A stretch of 38,886 bases of DNA, from NCBI RefSeq assembly GCF_007830315.1, contig NZ_VLKJ01000019.1, positions 1 through 38,886 of the forward strand, in the 5' to 3' direction. The stretch's first letter is position 1, and each line of letters starts with the position of its first letter. The stretch is from Novosphingobium taihuense (lineage in GTDB: Bacteria; Pseudomonadota; Alphaproteobacteria; Sphingomonadales; Sphingomonadaceae). Under the pieces are notes generated by a model that saw only the letters and a program-made list of their open reading frames with translations, did not search any database and was not told the origin of the DNA. The position numbers were made by a program, and so were the translations under genes. Positions 6,618 through 14,663 of the stretch are shown piece after piece.

Positions 6618-8360
6618 CTAACGACGTAACTGATGGACACCCAGCAATTGCGCATTCAGCGCGCCTCCATCGAAAATCATCTCATCTAAGGCCGCAATGA
6701 CCTGACTCTCAGCGACGATCTGGCCGTTTTGATCGTCCTCTATGACGCGTTGTGAAATCCGCCGCATCAGTTCTTTGATGAAGGCGGCGCTGACACCTTC
6801 CGTGTGCTCTATGATTTTGTCTTGTACGACTCCACCGAGGCTTAAGGCGCCACGGTAGAGCTGGGCGAGCTTCAAGCGTCCTGCATCATCGGGGAGAGGA
6901 AATTCAATGGCCTGATCGATACGACCCGGGCGACCTGCAAGCGCTGCCTCGAGATGTTCGGGCCTGTTGGTGGTCAAAATGAACAAGATGTCAGCGTCCT
7001 GCCGGAGCCCGTCCATCTCGTTCAGGAGCGTATTCAGCAGCGCCTCCTCCCCTGATCCGCGCATGTCCTCACGATCGCGCGCGATGAGGTCTGCATCCTC
7101 AATTACCAGAATGGACGGTTGCAACAGCCGCGCCAGTGCGAAGTATTCATGCAGAAGGCCAACTTGGTCAGCGGTCACCAGCAATGTCGTATGGCCCGGA
7201 AGGCTACTGGCGAGATACTGGATCGTATGGGTCTTTCCTGTCCCGGGGGGGCCATAGAACAGTAGCCCTTTCTTGGTCGGTTGACCGAGCGCCCTCATTC
7301 GCTCGCGAATTTTGGCGAAATCCAGAACATTGCGGTCAAGCAACGAAAGCGTCTTTGTTGGCAGGATAATGCTGTCCCGAGCGACGACCGGCAATCGGTG
7401 GATTGTGATACCTCCTGCCAGCCCTTGCCACTGGTGCTGAGCCTCAAGCGACAGAACCTTTCCGCGATAAGATTCCGCCCGCTCGATGACTTTCTCGATC
7501 TCTCGAAAATAGAAAGCCACGGTATCACTTCCTGCCGCACCGCCCGGCACGGCAATTTCAATTCTCACACGTTGCTCTGAACCGGCGCCTTCCTCCTGAG
7601 AGACGAAAAGGGCATGTTTGATGCCGTAGTTCTCAAGCAGCCAAAGCACGGTGCCGACGCATCGACGGGGCATATCCTCGCCGATGTCCACTTCCGTGTA
7701 TTGCACAGGCACAATTGCCTGTGCCGACCGATCCGTTTCCCACAATTCGGCAAACTCCACCGACTGGTAACGATATCCCGATTTGATTCCGAACTGCCGG
7801 ATCGTCACTGACGGCAAGATTTGATCGAACGCCAACTGTAGATCCGCGCGTGTTCGCATGGGAAAGCTGCGTACGGACGTTTCGATGTCCGTCAGATTTG
7901 TCGTACCGAAATGCCAGGTCAGGGCTTCGTAAGCATGTTTAAACTGCGCGACAGCGACAGACCCCGACAGGTGTTCTGTCGCCATCAAGATACAGGCATC
8001 ACACAAGGCATGCCCAGCATTTCGATACATGGTGCGGGCATGGGACTCTGGCTTGCCACAGATTGTGCAGGTATCCTGACCGACAATTTCATGACCATCG
8101 CGAACCGAGCGTGAGATCGCCAGCTTGTGACCCCCGCTTGCAATCCTTGATTGCGCCGCCTCAACCAATACATCTGCAACCGCTTCTGGCCATAGGCCGC
8201 AATCCGCCTCGCCATAGTAGTGTGCCGTTGTGGCGATTAGCTTGGAATCTACCGGGGAGCGGGCAAAGACGTTTTCCAGCAGTTCAACCACAAACTCATA
8301 CGGCGTACTCTGGTCGTTCAGGATTTTGAGCTGAACTAAATGGACGACCCCGTTGGACAT
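6618..8360 (-). CDS. ClpS domain / ClpX-type C4 zinc finger / AAA+ ATPase fusion
   Basis: A 580-residue protein with a striking domain order. Residues ~7-85 match ClpS, the N-degron adaptor: VQLKILNDQSTPYEFVVELLENVF aligns with the ClpS LLNDDYTPMEFVVEVL region, and His47 matches the N-degron-binding histidine. Residues 98-123 (CTIC...CDAC) are a C4 zinc finger like that of ClpX. Residues ~360-550 are an AAA+ module of FtsH/Cdc48 type: GPPGTGKT (370-377), ILVIEDAD (417-424), TTN sensor (463-465) and GRPGRID (476-482). Residues ~150-330 are unassigned. No protease domain is present, so it may unfold or remodel proteins chosen through the ClpS domain. ATG 8360 has GAGGT eight bases upstream. Confidence 0.85.
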   Translation of the reverse strand: MSNGVVHLVQLKILNDQSTPYEFVVELLENVFARSPVDSKLIATTAHYYGEADCGLWPEAVADVLVEAAQSRIASGGHKLAISRSVRDGHEIVGQDTCTICGKPESHARTMYRNAGHALCDACILMATEHLSGSVAVAQFKHAYEALTWHFGTTNLTDIETSVRSFPMRTRADLQLAFDQILPSVTIRQFGIKSGYRYQSVEFAELWETDRSAQAIVPVQYTEVDIGEDMPRRCVGTVLWLLENYGIKHALFVSQEEGAGSEQRVRIEIAVPGGAAGSDTVAFYFREIEKVIERAESYRGKVLSLEAQHQWQGLAGGITIHRLPVVARDSIILPTKTLSLLDRNVLDFAKIRERMRALGQPTKKGLLFYGPPGTGKTHTIQYLASSLPGHTTLLVTADQVGLLHEYFALARLLQPSILVIEDADLIARDREDMRGSGEEALLNTLLNEMDGLRQDADILFILTTNRPEHLEAALAGRPGRIDQAIEFPLPDDAGRLKLAQLYRGALSLGGVVQDKIIEHTEGVSAAFIKELMRRISQRVIEDDQNGQIVAESQVIAALDEMIFDGGALNAQLLGVHQLRR

Positions 8361-8420
8361 TGTAATACCTCATCGACGGGCCCGCGGCCGGTTCCTTCAT
8401 GGTGATAGCCTCAGGGTATT

Positions 8421-8435
8421 TCGCAAAAGTTGCGA
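8421..8435. promoter_or_regulatory. Palindrome in divergent promoter region
   Basis: TCGCAA-AAG-TTGCGA is a perfect six-base inverted repeat with a three-base spacer. It lies in the 193 bases between the divergent ClpS-AAA and RecF-like ATPase genes, so it suits an operator governing one or both. No DNA-binding protein is encoded right beside it. Confidence 0.45.
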
Positions 8436-8553
8436 GAGGCAATTATCTGAGAGCATTGCCTTTTAGGAGCCGGATGGCAAAGCCCGAGATTCAATGTGTC
8501 CGAATGCGGCAACAGAATGTTCTTTTAAATCAATTGCCATTATCAACGACCGC

Positions 8554-9705
8554 ATGATCACGCGCCTTGCTGTTGCCGGTTATCGCTCCCTTCGCGATGT
8601 TGTTATCGAACTGGGTCAATTAACGCTGATTACCGGCGGCAATGGCAGCGGTAAATCGAGCCTATACCGCTCGCTTCGCCTGCTGTCCGAGGCAGCTCAG
8701 GGCAGACTGATCGCGACCTTGGCCAACGAGGGTGGATTGTCGTCCACGATGTGGGCTGGGCCGGAAAAGTTCAGCAGCGAAATGTTGAGCGGTCGTGAAA
8801 GGGTGACCGGCACAGTGCGATCTAGTCCGGTCAGTTTGCGCCTGGGCTTTTCGGGCGATGATTTTGGCTACGCTATCGACCTCGGTCGACCAGAGCCGAT
8901 GCATCCTTTCCCACATGACCCGGAAATCAAGGTTGAGGCCATGTGGAACGGCGAACTTCTCGGACGCGCAAATCTATTCGCGGAGCGGCGCGGGCCCGCC
9001 GTCAGCCTGCGGTCTTCACAATCCGGCGAATGGCGCCATGCCTTCACCAACTTGCTGGCGTTTGACAGCATGGTCACTCACTGCGCCGATCCCATAGATG
9101 GTCTGGAACTGTTGTTGATGCGCGAGCGAATGCGCAACTGGCGCTTTTACGACAACTTGCGCACCGATGCCGATGCCCCCGCGCGACGCCCTCATGTCAT
9201 GACTTACACACCCGTGCTTGGAAGCGATGGTGCGGATCTGGCCCCGGCCATTGCAACCGTTCTGGCCATCGGGGATGGAGATGCATTCGCTGATGCAATT
9301 AGTGATGCCTTCCCCGGCTCGCGGATCGAGATTGAAGGGGATGAATATGGCATTGCAGTTATGCACCAGCCAGGTTTGCTACGCCCGTTTGAAGCAAAGG
9401 AGTTGTCGGACGGGACCTTGCGATATCTACTGCTTGTCACTGCATTGCTCTCGCCGCGTCCGCCAGAAATCATGATCCTTAACGAGCCTGAGGCTAGTCT
9501 ACATCCGTCCCTGCTCGACCCGTTGTCGCGTCTTCTTATCGCGGCGTCGAAGCGCAGCCAGATCGTGCTGGTCTCGCACAGCGATCGATTGATTGCCGGT
9601 TTGCGCAAAGCGAATGGTCTGCAAGATGTTGTCCTTTCAAAACGCATGGGGGAAACGCAAACTGAAGATCAGGAAGCACCACGCTGGGTCTGGCCAAAGC
9701 GGTGA
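8554..9705 (+). CDS. RecF/SMC-like AAA family ATPase (AAA_21 type)
   Basis: A 383-residue ATPase of the OLD/RecF-like 'predicted ATPase' group. It opens with MITRLAVAGYRSLRDVVIELGQLTLITGGNGSGKSS, a Walker A P-loop, and carries the ABC-type signature LSDGTLRYLLLV, Walker B IMILNEPEASLHP and the H-loop VLVSHSDRL near the end. There is no TOPRIM nuclease domain, so it may need a partner or act alone as a DNA-linked switch. ATPases of this class are frequent in defence islands. I chose ATG 8554 because the conserved fold begins there; an in-frame ATG at 8494 would add 20 residues, and neither has a strong ribosome-binding site. It is divergent from the ClpS-AAA gene. Confidence 0.82.
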   Translation: MITRLAVAGYRSLRDVVIELGQLTLITGGNGSGKSSLYRSLRLLSEAAQGRLIATLANEGGLSSTMWAGPEKFSSEMLSGRERVTGTVRSSPVSLRLGFSGDDFGYAIDLGRPEPMHPFPHDPEIKVEAMWNGELLGRANLFAERRGPAVSLRSSQSGEWRHAFTNLLAFDSMVTHCADPIDGLELLLMRERMRNWRFYDNLRTDADAPARRPHVMTYTPVLGSDGADLAPAIATVLAIGDGDAFADAISDAFPGSRIEIEGDEYGIAVMHQPGLLRPFEAKELSDGTLRYLLLVTALLSPRPPEIMILNEPEASLHPSLLDPLSRLLIAASKRSQIVLVSHSDRLIAGLRKANGLQDVVLSKRMGETQTEDQEAPRWVWPKR

Positions 9706-9880
9706 TCTTGGCACCGTCAACAAGACCTCTGCGCTTTGCCGGCCTGTGACCGACGTATCGCGAAGATAATAGATCCTCGCACTAAGACCAACCCTTACGG
9801 GTTTGCTGGCGGATACGATCTGTGAACGTCAGGTCCACGGATGCCCGCTTTACGAAAGCAAGCTGTGCCCCACGAATCCT

Positions 9881-9960
9881 GCCTGAAAGCCGACCTGCGG
9901 CTTTAGCTTTTTGCCCGCCAGAACCTGCCTTTCAGCAACCGCCCCCGTTGCGGACGGCAG
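9881..9960 (+). repeat. Dispersed intergenic repeat, copy B, with terminator-like hairpin
   Basis: Nearly identical over about 70 bases to copy D at 12248-12323. It contains AAAGCCG-ACCTG-CGGCTTT (9886-9904), a perfect seven-base stem, followed by TTTTT (9908-9912), and then CCTTTCAGCAACCG. It lies downstream of the RecF-like ATPase gene and could terminate its transcription. Confidence 0.75.
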
Positions 9961-9982
9961 GAAATCGTGCAAGTCCGCAGTC

Positions 9983-10327
9983 ATGTACGTCGAAATCTTC
10001 CTGAATGAGGAGCTAATCGGCAGCAGTTTCCTTGATGCTTCCGACCCTCCAATGGGGGTGGCACGCGGCAATTTCGATCCATCGCCAAACTATCAGCCAT
10101 CCGCGCACGCTTTCGAGATAGATGGCGGCTACAATGAAAACGGAGCTGACTTACCCTTCGTGGTCAAAGCTGGGGGAGTGTTTGTGGAGTGTGCTGGGGC
10201 CGGCATCCAAGATTACAGTGCTTCCCTCGGTGAGCGGCACGTTGAAGTGCTTGGAATACCTTACCCTGAATACGAGGTCAGGTTCGGCGCCTACGAATCC
10301 TATAAGGCTTACTGGGGACGGTCCTAG
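9983..10327 (+). CDS. Small conserved-looking protein of unknown function
   Basis: A 114-residue protein, MYVEIFLNEELIGSSFLDASDPPMG..., acidic and rich in Gly/Asp/Tyr, with no signal peptide or membrane segment. It has no motif I can assign. The strand-like start and many aromatic residues suggest a small compact beta fold. ATG 9983 was chosen over the longer frame starting at 9911 because the longer start lies inside the dispersed repeat. The gene sits between repeat copies B and C. Codon use and composition look like real coding sequence. Confidence 0.6.
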   Translation: MYVEIFLNEELIGSSFLDASDPPMGVARGNFDPSPNYQPSAHAFEIDGGYNENGADLPFVVKAGGVFVECAGAGIQDYSASLGERHVEVLGIPYPEYEVRFGAYESYKAYWGRS

Positions 10328-10860
10328 CGTCGGCTCCCCAGCCAGCTGCGGTCATGAAGGGCGGCGAGGCCCCTTCCCGAAACCAGCACGGCCGCTTCAG
10401 CCTCGTTCTTGCCAAGACATGCCATTCAACAACCGGCCCATTAGCGGACGACCCTTTCTCCCCGTAGAACGGCGATAGCTGAACGAGGGACCGACAGAGT
10501 GATCGACGGAAAAGAGTTGTGCGAAGATCGTTATCTCGCGCGGAGGGACGCGGGTGCGTCGCGACGTCAGTTGGGACGATGAGGAACACCTTAAGTCAAA
10601 TTTTGGTATCGTCATTCACTGTTGGCTCGATGACTAAATCTGCATGTTCAATTGCTCTATCGCATTCAGTGGCGATGCGCTAATGTTGTCAAATACTGAC
10701 ACAACTGGTCCCCGCAAATGGAAGCGTCGTGCCCGCGCCAAAAATTTCCTGATTTTCAGACAACCCATGGAAAGACGACGAACTTGCAAGCCAGATGCCG
10801 TGTCGGCCCAAAGAACTTTGGGCTCCCGCCATTCGTGCATCCTTATGTGGTATCCGACAA
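10328..10860. other. Gap without a convincing gene
   Basis: This 533-base stretch holds a diverged copy of the dispersed repeat near 10390-10449. The remaining open frames are short, overlap one another on both strands and have no recognisable motifs or ribosome-binding sites. The last part should contain the promoter of the secreted protein gene, but I see no clear -35/-10 pair. Confidence 0.5.
10390..10449 (+). repeat. Dispersed intergenic repeat, copy C (diverged)
   Basis: Shares GCCATTCAACAACCGGCCCATTAGCGGAC-like sequence (10420-10449) with copies A, B and D, preceded by a GCGGCTTTAGC-like segment (GCCGCTTCAGC) and TTCTTGCCA. The hairpin of copies B and D has decayed here. Confidence 0.55.
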
Positions 10861-12168
10861 ATGAAGCACTGGAGCCTCGTCACAATACCATTTTTGCTTG
10901 CGGCTTCACCTTCCTTAGGGTCGCCAAGCGGTCATCCGACCAGTCCAATTATCGGCGGTTCGCTTGACTGTTCGATGGAGCATTTTCCCAACGCCTTCAA
11001 TTTCGCGACTTGGGGGTCGAGCACGAAAGGATGCTATCTTGAAGAGCTTCATGCCTTGGAGCGATATCAAGTCATCGCGGCAGATCCGGATGACCAATTC
11101 GAAATCAGCTCGAGAATAGCGGAACTGCGTGGCATGATGGGCGATGAATTGGCCGCATATCGCAAGACAGATGACGTGAGTGCTTCCTCGGCGGAAAGCG
11201 AGCGCCTTCTCGGAGACCCGACCGTTGACCAATTTGATGCCCTCACCAAGATCACGGAGTTGGCGGCTAAAACCCGGGTAGTCGTCATAAACGAAGCGCA
11301 CTTCGCGCCTCATCATAGAATGTTTTCGAGGCTGCTGGTCCGACGCTTATCAGCGGCTGGCTTTAGCTTTCTAGGAGCCGAGGCGTTCAATGCAGAGCCT
11401 GAGCAGTTCGCGCGAAGTTTCAGGGGAGGCGCTCCCACTCATCAAACTGGCTATTATGTCCGTGATCCGGTCTTCGGGAACCTTGTTCGCGAGGCATTGA
11501 TGATGGGCTACAAACTCGTGCCGTATGAGTTAACCCACGTCGAGATGGACAGCGCGGCCAAGACGAACAATTTCCAGCAGGCGCGAGAGCGCGGTCAGGC
11601 CGAGCGATTATACAAGCGGGCTTTGAAGGATAAGCCCCGCGCCAAGCTCATTGTTTTGGTTGGATTTGATCATGTAAAGGAGCGTTTGGCCCCAAATGGG
11701 TCTGAAAGTTCAAAGCGGATGGCGTCATATTTGCGGGAGTTGGTGGGCGAAGACATCCTCACGGTGGATCAGGTCGCAGGGGACCTAACAGGTCGGTTTC
11801 ATGTTCGTGGTCAGGATTGCTCTGGCGTTTCGCAGTTCCATGGAAAACCTGTAGTCCTTACTCGTAATGAAGAGCCTCTGTCGCTTGGTCGTTATAGTGG
11901 TCTAGTCGATGTTTCGGTCGTCCATAGATGCACTGGCATTGATCACGATCGGCCAACTTGGCTTCAAGAAGCGCGTCGAGTTCGTCCGCTTCTGAATGCA
12001 TGTGCGAATACGCCTAGGGATAGGCGAGTTCTTGCGCAGGCGTTCTTGCAAACTGATCCTCCTGATGCCGTCCCCGTGGATCAAGTTCTGCGTTCATCAG
12101 GTGGTTCAAATCCAACTCTGATCGTTCCAGAGCAGGCCAAGGTGCGAGTTGAATGCCGGGTCGAGTGA
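10861..12168 (+). CDS. Secreted EreA/ChaN-like (Tiki superfamily) protein
   Basis: A 435-residue protein with an N-terminal signal peptide (MKHWSLVTIPFLLAASPSLGS), so it is exported, probably to the periplasm. The core RVVVINEAHFAPHHRMFSRLLVRRLSAAGFSFLGAEAFN fits the EreA/ChaN superfamily pattern, in which E-x-H and a following E are catalytic or metal-binding in esterases, haem-binding ChaN and Tiki-type proteases. A later segment, KLIVLVGFDHVKERL, supplies another conserved-looking His. The exact reaction is not predictable. ATG 10861 was chosen because the signal peptide begins there; the frame is open for 22 more codons upstream. Repeat copy D, with a hairpin and T run, lies about 90 bases past the stop and may end transcription. 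Confidence 0.55.
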   Translation: MKHWSLVTIPFLLAASPSLGSPSGHPTSPIIGGSLDCSMEHFPNAFNFATWGSSTKGCYLEELHALERYQVIAADPDDQFEISSRIAELRGMMGDELAAYRKTDDVSASSAESERLLGDPTVDQFDALTKITELAAKTRVVVINEAHFAPHHRMFSRLLVRRLSAAGFSFLGAEAFNAEPEQFARSFRGGAPTHQTGYYVRDPVFGNLVREALMMGYKLVPYELTHVEMDSAAKTNNFQQARERGQAERLYKRALKDKPRAKLIVLVGFDHVKERLAPNGSESSKRMASYLRELVGEDILTVDQVAGDLTGRFHVRGQDCSGVSQFHGKPVVLTRNEEPLSLGRYSGLVDVSVVHRCTGIDHDRPTWLQEARRVRPLLNACANTPRDRRVLAQAFLQTDPPDAVPVDQVLRSSGGSNPTLIVPEQAKVRVECRVE

Positions 12169-12247
12169 CCATGCCAAATATGACGGTTTCGCAAAACCGG
12201 TTCGTCTGTTTCCCACCCCGATCCGACCGCAATTGTGGATCCAGCGT

Positions 12248-12323
12248 CTGCCAGAAAGCCGACCTGCGGCTTTAGCTTTTTGCCAGCCAGAAACTGCCTT
12301 TCAGCAACCGGCCCAAGAGCCGA
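12248..12323 (+). repeat. Dispersed intergenic repeat, copy D, with terminator-like hairpin
   Basis: Best match to copy B. The stem AAAGCCG/CGGCTTT (12255-12273) with loop ACCTG is identical and is followed by TTTTT (12277-12281). The rest reads GCCTTTCAGCAACCGGCCCA. It lies in the 318-base gap between the convergent secreted-protein and Rieske genes (12169-12486), which otherwise holds nothing I can name. Confidence 0.75.
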
Positions 12324-12486
12324 CAATTCAAACTGGCAAAGCAGGCGCTCGGCAATGCGCCCTAATTTCAGTCATTGCGGCTCAAGCGCAGAGCACTTCA
12401 AAGCGGACTAAGTCAGCAATCGGTTAGATGGCCGAGTGAGATAGAACAGCCGTTCCGCTAAACTGCCTTCAGCATCTGAAATGATC

Positions 12487-13500
12487 TCAGAGCTCTGCCA
12501 TGACGCCATCGTCCACGCCTGGCGATAAACGGTGCCCTGACCAGAGGCGGTGCAGTCGGCTGCCGAGTATATCGCCCGGTCCCTCGGCGAATTGCGGGTG
12601 GCCGAAGTGCGTCATGACCGCATGCTGAAGTCCGAGCGCTTTGCGATCCTGGGCAACCACTGGTGCAAGGAATAGCCGGATTGCCGCTTGTTTCAGCCAG
12701 CCGGGCGCCAGTCCCTTCCTCGTGGAAAAGCGCGCGAAGGGCGTGAAACTTCCGTCCGTTGCGGGCGTGAAGATCGCCGTGACACACAGCGTCAACCCGG
12801 CGCGCCCTTGCCAGCGCGCCTGCACGATGGTGGGCGGATAGTAGCGTGAAATACTGCGCTGGCGATCGCGTTCGAGAAATCGCGACATGATGCCCAGATC
12901 GGGCGCATCCTGCTCGATTGCCATTTCAATACTGTCGCCATGGCTGCTGACGACCAGCTTTACCGGAAGGCGGCGATCGCGTCGTCGGATGAAACCGTGA
13001 TGCAGATGGCCGGTGTGGAACGGGTCCATCACGTTTTCGATCGCATCGAAGGCACGCCCTTGCCACGTGCCATGCTGCCACCAGAAATGATCGAGATCCG
13101 GATTGCCGACATCGGGAGGCAGATCAGGCTCATCTGGCGCCGAACCGTTCAAGGTCACGAAAACGGCGCCATGCCGTTCGATCACGCGCAGCGCCTGCGC
13201 AGCAAGCTTCGACTGCGGAAGGGCCGCAGCCGGACAGCCCGGCACTTCAACGCAGGTTCCATCCATAGCGAACCGCCAGCCATGGTAGGGACAGGTCAAG
13301 GCTCCGTTCTCGACCCGCCCCCTCGAAAGCGGATAATTGCGGTGCGGGCACCGGTCTATCAAGGCGCCTAACCCGGAAGCGCTGCGGAACAATGCAATCG
13401 GCGTGTTGCACAGCATCACCTTACGGACGGCACCGGGGCGGATGTCACTGGCAAGGGCGACCATGTGCCAGGCATCGGTCACTGCATCAGGGAAGGCCAT
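12487..13500 (-). CDS. Rieske non-haem iron oxygenase
   Basis: A 337-residue single-component-like Rieske oxygenase. The [2Fe-2S] site is CPHR (Cys51, His53) with CPYHGW (Cys70, His73). The mononuclear iron site follows the family pattern Asp159-x2-His162-x4-His167 (ENVMDPFHTGHLHH). These enzymes use O2 and electrons from a reductase for hydroxylation, demethylation or ring cyclisation; no reductase or ferredoxin gene is nearby, so electrons must come from elsewhere. Its ATG shares one base with the stop of the ATP-grasp gene. It is the last gene of the six-gene operon and likely a tailoring step. Confidence 0.9.
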   Translation of the reverse strand: MAFPDAVTDAWHMVALASDIRPGAVRKVMLCNTPIALFRSASGLGALIDRCPHRNYPLSRGRVENGALTCPYHGWRFAMDGTCVEVPGCPAAALPQSKLAAQALRVIERHGAVFVTLNGSAPDEPDLPPDVGNPDLDHFWWQHGTWQGRAFDAIENVMDPFHTGHLHHGFIRRRDRRLPVKLVVSSHGDSIEMAIEQDAPDLGIMSRFLERDRQRSISRYYPPTIVQARWQGRAGLTLCVTAIFTPATDGSFTPFARFSTRKGLAPGWLKQAAIRLFLAPVVAQDRKALGLQHAVMTHFGHPQFAEGPGDILGSRLHRLWSGHRLSPGVDDGVMAEL

Positions 13501-14663
13501 CAGTCGTGATCCTCACCATTCCATTCGATGTCGCACGTTGTGGCGGCATTGGTCGAAATTCCCTTGGCCAGCCCCTTGAGCGAAAACACTGCCGCATCGA
13601 CCAGCGCGCCCAAGGCCGGAGCGCGGTCTCCCGGCTGCGAAATGACGTCTCGACCCTGTGAAATCGTGGCGCGCCATTCGCTGAGCCTTCCTGTTCGAAG
13701 GGCTTGCGGCAATCCGAGAGCCCACATTGCCGGTCCCAGAAATGCTTGCCGAGGCTCGGTGATGGCGGCGCATTGCGCTTGGCCGGATATTGCGCCGACA
13801 ATTGCGCCCTGCGCGATCAGGAGATGGACGCCGCTCGTTGCCCGAGGATTGCATTCGAGCAACCATGGCTGTCCGGAACAGTCGAAAATGACGTCGCAGG
13901 CAAACTGACCATGGATGTGGCCATTGTTGGCGATCTTGGCGGCGATGCGGCGCAAGTGTTCGGCGCGGCAGTCGTCAAGCTGCTTGAAGGCATAGGATGC
14001 TCCACCAGCCAGCCGCCAGCGCGAATTGTATGCCGTGAAGCCGGTCAAAACACCGTTGCGGGCGATGGCATGAAAGCAGGCCTCTTCGCCCTCGATCCGC
14101 TGCTGCGCCATCCAGTCGCCTGCGGTTATCAGACCGGATGCCTCCAGCTTAGTGGGTGTGGGGCCTACCAGTGTGCGGTCGCCAAAGCGGCTGAAGCGCG
14201 GTTTGAAGACCCAGTCCTGGCTTGTGGGCAGGAACGATGCCAGCGTTTCAGCGCTGTTGATCGCATGGCTCTCCGGTGCGTTCAGGCCCCATTCCCGGCA
14301 GGCGGTGGCAAAGGCGAACTTGTCGTGAAGCAGCCGCAACGTAGCCATGTCTGGGACAAAGAGCCTGCTGCCCAGCGCACGGAGCAATGCTGGTGCGGCA
14401 AGATGGAATACCTCCTCGCAGGTCGGCACGACCAGTTCGATGCCGTGGCGCTCGACCAATCCGGCAATCACTGCGCGAAACCCGCGCGCGTCGCTTCGCG
14501 GCGGAGGATATTGGTGATGGCGGACATGAAGCCGAGACCAGCGCGCCATGCGCACCTTGACGCTGTCAGCCAGGTGGACGTCCCACCCGGCGGCATGGAA
14601 CGCACGTGCAAGGTCTAAGGCAGCAGCGGCCCTCGCACCGGTGATGAGCACTGCCCTAGCCAT
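13500..14663 (-). CDS. ATP-grasp ligase
   Basis: A 387-residue protein. The N-terminus AVLITGARAAAALDLARAFHAAGWDVHLAD is a pre-ATP-grasp Rossmann-like domain as in carbamoyl-phosphate-synthetase-like ligases. The centre has VFKPRFSRFGDRTLVG, the nucleotide-binding loop, and DVIFDCSGQPWLLECNPRATSGVHLL, with the Glu and Asn that bind magnesium. ATP-grasp enzymes form amide, ester or thioester bonds through acyl phosphates; here it may join a carboxylic acid made by the operon to an amine or other group. ATG 14663 overlaps the upstream gene's stop by eight bases. Substrate unknown. Confidence 0.82.
   Translation of the reverse strand: MARAVLITGARAAAALDLARAFHAAGWDVHLADSVKVRMARWSRLHVRHHQYPPPRSDARGFRAVIAGLVERHGIELVVPTCEEVFHLAAPALLRALGSRLFVPDMATLRLLHDKFAFATACREWGLNAPESHAINSAETLASFLPTSQDWVFKPRFSRFGDRTLVGPTPTKLEASGLITAGDWMAQQRIEGEEACFHAIARNGVLTGFTAYNSRWRLAGGASYAFKQLDDCRAEHLRRIAAKIANNGHIHGQFACDVIFDCSGQPWLLECNPRATSGVHLLIAQGAIVGAISGQAQCAAITEPRQAFLGPAMWALGLPQALRTGRLSEWRATISQGRDVISQPGDRAPALGALVDAAVFSLKGLAKGISTNAATTCDIEWNGEDHD

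Noticed and set aside
10634..10967. Overlapping short frames on both strands before the secreted protein gene
   Set aside because: No motifs, no ribosome-binding sites, and the two strands give equally poor candidates.
13704..14618. 304-codon plus-strand open frame opposite the ATP-grasp gene
   Set aside because: Antisense shadow; the minus-strand product has ATP-grasp motifs and overlaps its operon neighbours.
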